Source: Acanthococcus lagerstroemiae (Eukaryota; Arthropoda; Insecta; Hemiptera; Eriococcidae). Taken from it: 64,000 nucleotides of DNA. Each line of letters starts with the position of its first letter. Positions within the stretch are counted from its first letter, which is position 1. The position numbers were made by a program, and so were the translations under genes. Of this stretch, positions 33,590 through 44,718 are shown piece by piece. The stretch covers positions 27,363,312 to 27,427,311 of the forward strand of contig CM063113.1 in NCBI GenBank assembly GCA_031841125.1, read 5' to 3'. The notes below the pieces were generated by a model. It had not been told where the DNA came from and did no database searches. It saw only the letters and a program-made list of their open reading frames with translations.

Positions 33590-34649
33590 CATGGAAATTT
33601 CTATTAACAACACGGCTACAGACTGTAGTCGCGCAGGGAGCAGCCAAGATCAAGGGCTGGAAGAAAAATAAATTTCCATTGAAATGTTAACCACTGAACT
33701 GAATTGTCATTATGAAGAGCTAAATCATATGGACTGGCTTCGTGTGTGTGTTGCGGGGGGGGGGGGGGGGTAGAAATTTCTATTAACAATACGGCTGCAG
33801 ACTACAACTGCGCAGGGTGCAGCAAATGTCAACCACTGAATTCGTGTCGGGGGAGCATGTTGGGGAGAGCGTTATGGGATTCGCTCAAGTATACCCATGG
33901 CTGGAAGAAAATAGAAATGTCAACCACTGAACTGAATCCCAGCACTAACCTGGAAATTTCAAGTTCCCCACAGCCGGATGCGCTTCCTCTTCACTCACCC
34001 CTCACCTCCTTGTCTTGGTACGTGTGGCGATGCAAAATTCAGTTCTACCTAATCCTACCCTAATAGGAAGAAGAAGAAAAATGGAAATTTCTATTAAATA
34101 CAGAAGATGGCTAGAAGAAATAAAAATTTCCATGGAAATGTGGGCAACTGAACTGAATTAATTATGAACTGACTTATGACTATGAAGAGCTAAATCATAC
34201 GGACTGGCTTCACGCAATACGCATCACTATACTGAACTCTGACCTGAACTGGAAATGAGAAGAGAAGCGAAAACAAGTAACCTCGTTCCTCCAGGAAGGT
34301 CGGAAAAAAAGCACGTACCTTGACTCTCGACAAGAAATAATGAAATTGTTGCTGCGCGGCTGCAGTCTGCAGCGATGTTGTTAATAGCAATGTCCATGGA
34401 AATATCAACCAGTGAACTGAACTGTGACCATGAAGAGCTTAATTCATACTGATAGTAACGCTCAAACAATCTGCAGCCACGTTGTTAATAGAAATTTCCA
34501 TGGAAATTTTTTTTATTAGGGTATGGTCAGGAGAGTAGTCGCGCAGGGCGCAGCAAAGGTCGAGATCAATGAGCACATGGCTGGAGTAACAGTTCTTGCT
34601 CAAGTATACCCATGGCTGGAAGAAAAATAAATTTCTATGAAAATGTCAA
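33590..34649. repeat. local cluster of direct and inverted repeats
   Basis: Modules recur here: ggaaatttctattaa, cggctgcagact with cgcagggtgcagc, tcaaccactgaactgaat, gaagagctaaatcat and tacccatggctggaag. At least four direct occurrences are seen, plus inverted pieces near 34340-34500. The sequence continues at 38529 after the inserted 3.9-kb element. No gene. Confidence 0.75.
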
Positions 34650-35723
34650 CAGGGTGTCCATTCTTGTTCGGAGATGATTTTTCCTGAATTTTCCAGGTTT
34701 TACAGGCCAATTTTTCCAGTTTTCCAGACCCTTCAAATACAAATTACACGTGCAAAGGGGGGGGGGGCAGCAAATTTTTTCGAACATCGTGAGCGGCAAA
34801 TATCGTCAATCATTCCAAAAAAATTTTTTTTACAACCGTGTGCTTATGAAGCTGTGGCAGAGAGGGTGTAACAATTTAATGATGGAAATGAAAACGCGCT
34901 CTATGGGGTGCAGCGTGGTGCGATGTCAATTAACAACTTCATAGATTTTTTTTCGTGTGACTTAATGCCGACCGTGAAGGGGGGGAGGGGTGAATTAATA
35001 AAATTCGAAAATTGGTTTATAGGTTTTGGAGGTCGTTGCATTCGATTTTAGGAGTAATATTTGGGTCCTGTCCCTCCTGGTGCGACCCATGAAGTAGCGA
35101 GTACCCATATGAGGTAGCAAGAGCCTAGGATAAGCAACGGTTGACTCGAAATTCACCCTTTCTAATTAAAGCCACCGAATAGAGTAGAAATACAGTCTTA
35201 TTTACTTAAAATGTTGCTAATAGAAAATAACGTCGTAAATCAACTGGAAAAGCACAGGAGCTTAAATTTGGTCCAGATTAAAAATCGGCAGCGATATTCG
35301 AAATCAGCGACACAAAACCACCCCTATTTCGATACTTTGTGCAATTTTTCGCCGGAGAAGCTGAATTCGTATTACCACAGTGCTCTGGAAGAGGTCGGAT
35401 AAAAATATCTGAGGCGATATTCGAAATCAGTGACTCAGAGCTTGGTTAGCTATCCTGTCCAAAAAATTGACTTTAGAATCTTGTAATGAATTTGGAACTT
35501 GAGGAAAACTAGAGTAACCGGAATTACCTCCTTCCTCGTGGAGCCTGAATGGTTTAGGGGAAGGGGGAAATACCTATAAAAATGAATTCTGGAACCCTGG
35601 TGAAAAAGCTCCAGCATATCTAACGACAAATGCAATGAAAGAAAAAAGGTGGTCAGAATCTGGAAAATTATGGAATTATGGCACCAGGAGAGGCGAAAGA
35701 GGCTTAAATTTAAGAGTATCGAC

Positions 35724-37767
35724 CATGGGCGTAGCTAGAACTTTTTCCGGGGGGGGGGAGAGGTAAGAAGGTAGAATTAAATATACTATATTTGCGGTAT
35801 CAACTGGCAGCCGTATAGATATGATGCAGTCTGGCAGTCCCCATTATAGACCGTGTATATTGTATACAGGAAGAGGTGAAATTGGCGTTAGTACACTTAG
35901 AGTATAAGTTGGAGATATGCAGGTTCCTCAAAGGTACAAATTGGCAGCCTAAATAGTTGCCAGTAACATTCGCTGGTCCAAGCGACGAGGATAAGATGCA
36001 GTCGAGGCCATTGCACTGTCTCACCAGACGGTGATGTTTTTCTTTTCAACAGACTTTAAAAGAGTACATGCGATACAGGATTACAACACAGGTTCACCAC
36101 TGAGTCGGTTTTTATTTATTTTTGCGAATGATACTGACTTTCGCCAGAAATTATAGGTACCAAAATCCCGCAAGATTACTAGGCAGTTTTTTCACTCTCC
36201 TATACTGGCTCATCATGAATTTTTCCTAGTTTCGTATTTTCCCTTTCTTCCCCCGATACACTGATAATTTTCAAGTCATGCACTCATCCGTTTTTCTCCT
36301 TGAATATTTCCACTAACTTTTTCCTTATTTCCAACCAAAACCGAAGTAATATTTTTTATCTCCGAAGTGCACCCAGCCAATATATTGATAACAGCATATT
36401 CCTCTTTTCATCGAATACCACGACTTTATCAGAAATTCCTCTTGTGCTAGAGTGTCAGCAAATTTGTATCCTGGGGTCCAAATCCGGGTTGGACCAAAAA
36501 TCTATACAACACGAAATCAGCGATCGAAAAATCCTCATTCCGGTGCCTTATCCACTTTTTCTGACATAGTTAAAGTGACTCATTCACAGAGAAAAAAATT
36601 GGAAATTGGCATGCCAACACGGGTCATATCGAAATCTAATTGATGTACATGTTATTTGATCTTCCGAGCTACCTAGGTTAATTCTGTCTATTGGAAAACT
36701 GTTCAGAATTTTCCAAATCAGTAATGAAAAAATGCTTACGTGAAACTAGCCTATTTGAAGGGGTTAAATTAGGATTCTGCGGCCTAAATCGAACTTTTCG
36801 AACTCAACGATGGAAGACACCCCTTCCTATAGCTTTTTTACATAATGATCATGTTTTAAAGCCAATTCCGAATGGCATCTTAGACTGGAAAAAAAATTGA
36901 ATTTCGGGGCCAACATTAGGAACTGATGGAAAATCTAACGCTGTACGTGAATCAATGATGTAAAAACTCCAGTTTCTTCGTCCGATTTTTAATGCCAATT
37001 TAGTTTCATCTGATTCGGATCGTCTAAAATTTGGATTTTTGGTTTTAAATCAAGGCTAGACAGAAGGACTGATGCAATCAGTATTCGAATTCAGCGACTA
37101 CTGATACTTTTCTCGGTATACGTACAGAGTCAGACTCAATCAAAAACAAACAGTACTTCATTTTTCATGGTACGCAACATGCAGAATGCCTGTTATTAAG
37201 TCAGCTGAAGCTGCCAAGACACTGAGACTGAGGCCAATGACTAGACCTACTCTACTGCGCTCCGCTGCTCACCGCAAAATCTCACTCAAGATTAAACTCG
37301 TCGGGAAGATATGATATGGACGCTGTTAAGCGTAAGGGAACCAACCAGCAAAATCTGTTTTTTGAGAACACGTGATTCGAAGTTCAAGAGCCATGTAGAA
37401 ACTATATGACACAGTGTTTACTGATAAGCTTTTTTCAACGTGAGTACACATTTTTGAATCGGGGGCCCAATTTTAAAAAACTCTACTTTTTACACTCTTT
37501 CCAACGATACTAATAACTCATTTTATTTACAAATGTTGATTGGTTCCCTTACGTTTAACAGCGTCCACATGTGAACGCGTTTGTGCAGGTGCAAGTCGCT
37601 GCTTTGCTATCAGAGTGGGGCCAGTCACACATTTTCGACATCCTATTTTCTGAGAATTTTATTCAGTTGGCTTTGAATATTCGAAAATAATCATGTGAGC
37701 ACTGGAACATACTCTTTTTCAAAATCCGGAAGGGGGAGTAGTTGCCCCCTTGCCGGCTACGCCCATG
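35724..37767. mobile_element. 2.0-kb hAT-like element nested in the 3.9-kb element
   Basis: Inverted ends catgggcgtagc(t/c) are flanked by an 8-bp duplication with one mismatch, gtatcgac (35716-35723) and atatcgac (37768-37775). Next to each end is a G/C run (gggggggggag at left, gccccct at right). The length of TSD and the GGGCGTAGC-type terminus fit hAT. No transposase motif was seen, so it is non-autonomous or very decayed. Confidence 0.75.
37316..37568. repeat. inverted repeat inside the nested hAT-like element
   Basis: ggacgctgttaagcgtaagg then gaaccaac at the left is mirrored by gattggttcccttacgttta then acagcgtcc at the right, 250 bp apart. This may be a third-level MITE insertion. 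Confidence 0.65.
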
Positions 37768-38639
37768 ATATCGACAGATACATTATAAGGTCATACATTT
37801 GAAAGCACTGGACTCTTCCGTAACGCGATAATAATTATTACGTGGTCTTTAAATTTTTTCAAATTTTTAGATTAGTTACTCTTTCCTCAAAATCTCAGTT
37901 GCGAGGGAGAGGGGAACCGAAGAAAAACCCTGTTCCAGAAGGTGAATTCATTAGTTTTCAAGTTTTCGTTTCATTACGACTTTCTCAAAAACTTTTTTAC
38001 ACTGGAGAGAGGCGCTAAATTGAATATTTTTTCATTTTCGCGTATTTTCGCGCCGATTTTCAGATTCTCGCGAACAAGATCAGATGAAAACACGAAACAG
38101 CTGATATTGGGAGAAATAATGTATAGGGATTGGTTCGTATTGCGTCATATTTTTCGTGAAATGGTCGTGAAAAGTCACGAAATATGAAATACGTTAAGTG
38201 TGTAGCCGCCTGAATAGAAAGATGTAGATGCAAAACGAATACCATGAAAACGATTTCATCACACCAACACACTCTGTATCTACTACTGCGATAGGAGAGG
38301 GGGTTGTATTACCCACGTCCTTTTATTGTGAAAGAAAAAAGATAAGAAAATTGCCCGAGCAAAGCGAAGGAAAATTTTTTTTAATAAGAAATAGGATAAA
38401 ATCTGTTTGAAATACTACAGAATTTCGCAGTCGATTTTTTTACAAAATTTCCTGACTTTTAGGTGAAAAATGCTGAAAATTCCAAAATTCCCTGACATTT
38501 CCAGGTTTTTCAGAGAATGGACACCCTGGTCAACCACTGAATTCGTGTCGAGGAAGCGTCACGAGAGGATCGTTACAAGCGCTAAAATAATGTGTTTTGA
38601 TATATTTTCTATGTGTCAAAGTGAAGACATGAAAATATC

Positions 38640-38790
38640 ACGAACAAGTAGGGTCATTATGGCGAAGGGAAGCGGCTATCCGGACAAAATGGAAAGACGT
38701 CGGAGAGGCCCATGCCCAAAAATGGGGCGAGGCGATACCGGGGAGGGGGACCACCTACCCCTCTGACTCAACCATAATGAATAATAAGAG
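38640..38790 (+). pseudogene. RTE C-terminal tail fragment (copy E)
   Basis: The frame LWRREAAIRTKWKDVGEAH followed by AQKWGEA closely resembles the RERWERIGEANAQKW end of RTE copy C. The upstream part is absent. It is the 3' end of a severely 5'-truncated RTE copy. Confidence 0.7.
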
Positions 38791-39088
38791 CGGAAAAGAA
38801 CTGTATCGTCGACTTATTATAAATAATTATCGGCTGAATTACTGCGCCAGTACCAGAGAATGTGATGAGCATTCGAACTTCAAGAGAGAAGTCAGGGAAA
38901 ACCTTTCATTTAGTACTGCGCATCAATGCACTAATTCAGGTCAGAAACTAAATAAATTCGCGAAAATATGGAAGGGTTTGAAATTCAGTAAGTATGTTTA
39001 CCCTACCTTCTTTTTTGGGGGGGAGGGGGCGGGGGGGCTACGCTACGTAATGTACAGTCTATTGGCTCGAGACGTGGAGACTGTATTG
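38791..39088. other. unassigned DNA
   Basis: No gene recognised. A g-rich run lies near 39017-39037. Confidence 0.4.
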
Positions 39089-39096
39089 GTTATTAC

Positions 39097-39811
39097 TAGA
39101 AACCGGATTTCTCGGCATTTGTCACTTTTGTTCCTGAAGGGGCGGGAGCCTAATTTTTACATATGAGCACAAATCGGAGTGAATGGAGCCCAGGAAAAAA
39201 TTATTATTTTGCCGAAAAATGCCGAAAATGAAAAAAATGCCGGGGAATATGCTGAAAATTGCAGATTTCGCTAATTTCATCACACTTTTCATTAGGAATC
39301 ATCATTGCATCACGCATACAGTCATTGATAGTGAAAAATCAGCTTCTGAAATGTCCTGCCCGTGTTTCGAAGTACTCGGAGATCATGAAATGTGAATTAC
39401 CTCCCGACGTTATTATCACGAGATGGGGCTCATGGGTACGAGCTGCAGTATTTTTCCCCAACAGATTCCCAGCATTTTCCGAGCTCATTTCAGACCTTCC
39501 TGACGACTCGCAAGATATGAGTAAAATAAAGGCGCTGATGACGGATAAGAGTCAAAAATCTCTTCTTAATCGATAAAAGGTTTAATTTGAAGGAAGGGAA
39601 CATCGAGAAGTACCTCACCGTGCTGCATAACGATAAATTTGTCTAAAAATGCATTTTCTTTTATCTATGACTATGAAATAGAATTTCATTGCTTTTTTAC
39701 TTTTTTGTTGCTTTTGAGGGGTTTTTGTAGGTTACTGCCGAATAATGCCAAAAATGAAGTTTTCAATGCCGATTTTTTCACTTTTTCGTGCCGAGGAATC
39801 CGGTCTCTATA
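39097..39811 (+). mobile_element. hAT element, 715 bp, internally deleted, 8-bp TSD
   Basis: A perfect 8-bp duplication gttattac flanks it (39089-39096 and 39812-39819). Inverted ends are tagaaaccggatttctcggc and, reverse-complemented, tagagaccggattcctcggc (with an extra ta at the right edge). TSD length and TA start are those of hAT elements. It retains part of its transposase (39259-39576), so it is a deletion derivative of an autonomous hAT, not a pure MITE. Confidence 0.88.
39259..39576 (+). pseudogene. hAT transposase fragment
   Basis: A 106-codon open frame containing LPPDVIITRWGSWVRAAVFF and, further on, FSELISDLPDDSQDMSKIKAL. hAT transposases have a conserved TRW(G/N)(S/T)W motif followed by an aromatic-rich helix and a D/S-rich stretch. 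The RNase-H-like catalytic part, the zinc finger and the C-terminal dimerisation domain are missing. The first third of the frame before LPP may be out of frame with the original gene. Non-functional. Confidence 0.7.
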
Positions 39812-39819
39812 GTTATTAC

Positions 39820-41600
39820 ATTTTGGAATGGAGGTTTATGCCTTTTAGGAATGAAATGAGTTTAACGTGTCGGGTGTGACTGTCGCAGAGCAGGGATTCT
39901 AGTATTGAGTTTGGGATATGCGTGTTTCGCTGGATTGGAATTTTAGGCTTTGGGTAATTACGTAGTTAATGAAGATAGGAGTATTACATGTATTGCAGGT
40001 TGGTTGGGGTAGTTTGTTTCAGGATATAGCTATGAGTGAGAGTGGAGTGTCTAGTTCTTAGTCTGAGAAGTATTACGTCGTCATGCGAAAATCTCGCCAC
40101 TTCTCTTCCTCCATTCATCGGCTAGTTTTCGATCACACTCGTGTCCAGAAGTGGATGGAACTCGGGCGGGGAAATACGGATACGAAAAACACGCGTGTTT
40201 TTCCACAACAGATATCCAGGTCAACTATACGGAGTTCTGTTGTATACACGTAACTGGCATGCGAACGCTTAATGACCCGGATAATGCAACAGTAAAATCT
40301 CCTGTGAATTTCGCGTTTACAGTCGAATCCGCTCTTCTGTTGACCCAACGAGTGTTTATTTTTCGACTTTGATTCGCGTTCGACCGTCTCCTTTTAACGT
40401 CACGTATTTATACATACGCACACCCACCCACACGCACACAGCCAGAAAAGAAAGCGAAAAACTACTTCGAATTAATCCGGCGCAAAATGTTTCAATCTAC
40501 CCTTAAATCTGTCGCTGCTTCTGCTTACATTTTCTCGCTCGCTGGTCTTCTTTAACGCCGTATGTCTATTTATTCTAGTTTTTTTTGTAGTGTTTTTTAC
40601 CCCCGCCCCCTTCTAACTCCCTTCTCGTATGTTTGAATAGTTCATTTTCTCGCTACTCGTTGTCCGGAAACTGACTGAGCTTTTTCGTGCCTCCAGCTCT
40701 ATACTTTCCGAAAGCCTTTCTTTTTTCGCGTTTCCCGCGTTACCCCTCCCGCCACTCCGATTTCATTTTTCTTTTTGCCCGAGGTGAAAAGAGACTCGCC
40801 CTCTATGCGGCGGGTATCTTTCGCTTTCCTCGTTTTCTATTCATTAGTCGACGCCATCTCGTTTCAAATAATATATTCGGTTTTTGCGACTTTAAATTTC
40901 CGAAAATCAGTCAGCCCGTTCGCTCGGATCCCCGGGCATCTTCCACCCGGCCGTCTACTTCTTCGCTCGCCGCCTCGCGAACTCGTTTTACGTCGAAGCC
41001 GGCAAAGTCCAGCCCGTACTAAGAGCAAACAGTTTTTCTAGTGTTTTGTTTTTCTTTTTTTCGTTTTTTGTTTTTCCTCCACAAGTCGTACGCGGTAAAA
41101 CGGCGCGCACGACGGTTAGCACCGCCGTACACGTAAAGCTGCCACGTCTTGATAAATGACGTTTAAAATTCAACCGCAAAGTATATAATAAATTAACACT
41201 CTTCGCCGGAGAACAAACAACGTGACCGAATACTCCGCCTTTTCCAACTCGACGCTCCGGCAAAGTTTTAACAAAGCGCGAAATGACATTCGAAGTACCC
41301 GAGGAGTGCGAGTCGCTTTACCCGGCGCATTCGTTTGTCGAAGGTCACGTCACACTCGCTCTATCTCCCTCTCGGCTGGGCAAGGATACGAAGGCCAACA
41401 AGGAGGAGACGTCGACGATTTTAGGTTAATTAAGATATTAGAGTCCCAAATATTAACGAGCAGACAGGTAATGTCAAAACTGACGTCTCGTTTAAATATT
41501 TTTTGCTGCGAGGTACTCGAATTGAGTCACACCTTACAGTGACTACATACTTCTACGTGTGACGTTTGCTGACAAAGCCCACTTTAGGGGGAGAATTTTC
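39820..41600. other. unassigned, partly CpG-rich DNA
   Basis: From about 40480 to 41420 the sequence has more CG dinucleotides and higher GC than most of the window, with few repeats. Frames of 80-111 codons are open on both strands (for example 40687-41022 and 41222-41542 plus), but none has a recognised motif. This is the best candidate in the window for unique host DNA, perhaps a promoter or UTR-type region; that is inference. Confidence 0.35.
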
Positions 41601-41825
41601 AAAATCGATTCTTTGAAGGCTGCTCACAGAGAATTTGACAACAAATTCAATGACACAGACCTCAGATTTCTATTTTTGAAACTGGCTAATATGAAGAACC
41701 TTGAAGTTGGAAAATTAAAATTTCTGATATAATCGAGAAAAAAAAGTTCAGAAATGAGTAAGTCTGTAACATAAACTTAGAATCTGAAGACCGATTTTTC
41801 TCAGTCATGGAGGAATGAGGGCGCA

Positions 41826-42015
41826 TGTAAACTGCACACACTGAGTAGTCTGGTAAAGGAAACGACATGTAAATTGCACACACCAAGAAATAAATTTTCA
41901 GATAGAAAAATCGTAAATTGCACACAGCTGCGAAAATCAGATTAAGCATTGAAATTGTAAATTGCACACATAAAGAAATAAAATTTGAGATCGGAAAAAG
42001 TGTGAATTGCACACC
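41826..42015 (+). repeat. 44-bp periodic array with a conserved 15-bp core
   Basis: The core tgtaaattgcacaca begins at 41826, 41868, 41912, 41956 and 42001 (spacings 42, 44, 44 and 45 bp), with one to three changes per copy. Spacers are less conserved; spacers 2 and 4 both contain aagaaataaa and gataga/gatcgg-type words, suggesting an 88-bp higher-order unit. It is not a CRISPR array: spacers are related to each other and the setting is eukaryotic. Confidence 0.8.
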
Positions 42016-42429
42016 CATTTACGAGATCGACGCATTCGTATTTCTGGGAAGAAGGCTTTAAATCTCAAACACTAGAGCCGCAGAACTCTAGCAATACATT
42101 TTGAAATAGTATGTAAACAGATCCATAGTATGCGTTACTTTTCCACGAGAGGAAGGGAGGGATTTCGAGGGAAATTAAATCTCGCAATTCCGCTTAGTTC
42201 TCTATTACTAAACACGCTTACAAAATAAAACTCGTTATTGAACACACATAGCCTATTCACAAGACTGAAGGGACCGTATGTCTTCAAAGTTCAAAAAATA
42301 ACTAACTTTTATGAGGAATCTCATGACTAATTTCAATTTAAAAAATTTTTTTCTTTTTTTTTTTGAAGATAATGCGTAAAACATCAAGAAGAAAAAAATA
42401 AGGCAGCAAAGAAGTAACAAACTGAATTG

Positions 42430-42850
42430 CCTACCTTCAATACGTAAGGGCCTACACCAGTTCTGCAATTCCAGTTATAAAATTTGAGGGTAAGTTCTGA
42501 AGTGTTTAACTTTCAATTTTTATAGCCCCTAAGTTCCAAGCTAAACAACAGGTGGTACTAATAATGTTTTTGTTTCATTTTCAGTGCGCTATCTACTCCT
42601 AACTTTCAAAGCAGGTTGCAAAGGAGTTACCACGAACAATACTCAATTCCAAAATTTAGATAATTTCATAAAATTTAACTAAATTAAAAAATTTTGAAAT
42701 GAAATTTCACCGAGTAAATTATGATTCTTTGTCAAAGATTGCTTTCAATCGCGGCTATTTTACAAGATTATCACTACCTAATGCCTATCCTGAAAATTTG
42801 AGGAGCTACAAAAATCAAAAGTTGTGCACTTCAACAATTTCATTCCAATT
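42430..42850 (+). repeat. dispersed repeat R1, copy 1
   Basis: About 400 bp that recur in inverted orientation at 48950-49320. Shared blocks include taagggcctacaccagttct, aactttcaatttttatag, cacttgt/acaggtgg-type sequence and gattgctttcaatcgcggct. No coding sequence. Related shorter pieces lie at 42290-42380 and 42840-42930. Confidence 0.7.
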
Positions 42851-43393
42851 TTATAAATAGTTTTGTAAAACTGGTAGAGCTCCTTCAATATCGAAGATAG
42901 AAAATTTGGTATGTTACGTTTCTGTTACCTTTTTAATGTGCTATTTAAGTGCCTTCAAAAACAAAAGTCTAAACTAAAATTCTGCAACGAAATTTTGCAA
43001 CCTCCAAATTTTAAAGACTTCAGCCCCTACAAGTTTGAGCATAGATAATCTCACAAACAGATTCAACGAGTTGAGAATTATGCAAACAAATTGTATTCAT
43101 GTTTCTTGATCAGCGGGGGCTGTAATGAAAAAAGTTTACGTCTGCCCAGATTTCAAGCACACGGTATTGACCTCCAGAGAAATTTTCTCACAGAATTCTG
43201 GATAACTACTTACATTTTGCGATAAGCAGTTTCTTCAATTCAACCATCTTTACTTTCTATAGAACTTCTTAAGATTTACGGGTATCACAGCACAAGTGCA
43301 GATTTTTTGTTAGCGAATCTCAAGTGTTGAAGCTTCAACACCGACGGATCACCCAAATATTTTTTGTGATTAAACGTCTAATGGAATGACTTT
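42851..43393. other. unassigned DNA
   Basis: No gene recognised; probably decayed repeats related to the preceding block. Confidence 0.35.
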
Positions 43394-43796
43394 CAGGGTG
43401 TCTACCAGAATGAAATAATGAAAATTCGTGGCTATTTCGTGGTTTTTCGTGACCTTTGAAATATAATTTCGTACCCGCCCCCCTTCCCGCACCCATGAAT
43501 CAGACAGAAAACCTGAAGGTAACAAACATGAGAAACTATGTAAAACTAACAGGAAGTTAGCACAGTTACTTGTAGGTGCCCATAGTAAAAGAATAAAGAA
43601 AGTAGGAGATGCCTTTGTTTGTCCACTGATACAATTGCTTCTGTTATGATAGAAAGATTTCACCGAAAATTTAAAATAGTAACTTTCTCATTATTTTGCG
43701 GGTATTTTGTAAAAATTCGTGACTTTTTCGTGTTTTTCATGACCTATATTAAAAATTGTGACTTTTTTGGAATTTTCGTGGCTGGTAGACACTCTA
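43394..43796. mobile_element. MITE-like element with CAGGGTGTCTACC ends
   Basis: cagggtgtctaccag at the left is mirrored by ctggtagacactcta at the right, and subterminal tggctatttcgtggtttttc-type words recur near both ends. It is about 400 bp, without coding sequence. A clear TSD was not found. The terminus is similar to, but not the same as, that of the 3.9-kb element at 34650, so they may be related families. Confidence 0.7.
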
Positions 43797-44100
43797 GTTT
43801 TACACCAAAAGGAACAATAATTTAGCCTTCACTCTCCAAAATTCAAAAAAAAAAAAACACTTGCATAACTAAGTTGTACCTTTCAGGGCAGTGGGCATCA
43901 ACGATAATAATAAATTCAGTAATTTGAAAAAAATTAGTACATAAGCAAAAAAGCACAAAAAACTTTAGGATCCCCGGTAAACAAATATATTCATGTTATG
44001 TAAACCTAATGTTTTATTTTAAGTTTAGGTTAATGCCCCTGAGCTATAGGCAGTTCCTCGGAATAAAGTATTTTCAAAAAAAAAAAAAAAAAAAAATTTA
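43797..44100 (+). mobile_element. polyadenylated retroposon 3' end
   Basis: The stretch ends cagttcctcggaataaagta then ttttc and a run of about 22 A (44079-44098). An AATAAA signal 10-20 bp before a long A run marks a retroposed RNA 3' end. Upstream sequence is not recognised, and the 5' border is unknown. Confidence 0.55.
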
Positions 44101-44689
44101 AAAGGAGAGGAGCAGACTAACAGAAAGCGCCAAACAGAAACGAACAAGCCAACAAGAGCAGAACGAGTGCTGAGGAGGAGTCCAGTTTGGTCGTAAAAAG
44201 TGGCGGGGGGGGGGGTGAAGTTCCGCAGTTTTACCTATACGTATATGGCACATTATTGGTCAATCTGATCCATTTTTCGACTTCTGAAACATGTACACTG
44301 TAAAGTCTTACTCTATACATATGTAAACTTGAATACAGATAGGGGAGTTGGTCCTTGTGACCCCAAATTTTATTCGCAAGCGCACTTCAAATTATAACGT
44401 AAGCAATTTATCAATTTGATATGCAGTCTCAATATCGATGAATTATGAAAACATTTTCCATACAACTCATACCTCAATACTAAATACAAATTACACCCTG
44501 TATCTTGGTGCTGGTGGTTCACCCTCAGTTTACTGCTCTGCCTCATAATTGAATACGTATTAATTCAATAACGCAACTTCCATTTCGAATTCACGGTAAG
44601 CCTACCTATTTACCAAACCGCTAAATCTTCATTAATTTTGGAATAAACGTAATTGCTGTATTTATTTATAATAATAATATAAGCATTTA
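44101..44689. other. unassigned DNA
   Basis: No gene recognised. A g-rich run near 44204-44215. Confidence 0.4.
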
Positions 44690-44718
44690 TTCGGGGTAGA
44701 ATGTTACATTTAAATTTT

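Larger units (their letters stand above)
34650..38528. mobile_element. 3.9-kb DNA transposon with CAGGGTGTCC ends and 5-bp TSD
   Basis: Perfect 15-bp inverted termini cagggtgtccattct, flanked by gtcaa on both sides (34645-34649 and 38529-38533). Joining the flanks with one gtcaa recreates aaatgtcaaccactgaattc, present uninterrupted at 33826-33845, so the empty site is in the same window. About 2.0 kb of it is a later hAT-like insertion (35724-37767). No transposase was recognised in the remaining 1.8 kb. The superfamily is uncertain; some hAT subgroups have 5-bp TSDs, but this is a guess. Confidence 0.85.

Noticed and set aside
40687..41542. Host exons in the CpG-rich tract
   Set aside because: Frames are open on both strands, which follows from composition; no motif or convincing splice structure could be identified.
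41826..42015. Possible CRISPR array
   Set aside because: Spacers are related to each other, cores are only 15 bp, and the window is eukaryotic.
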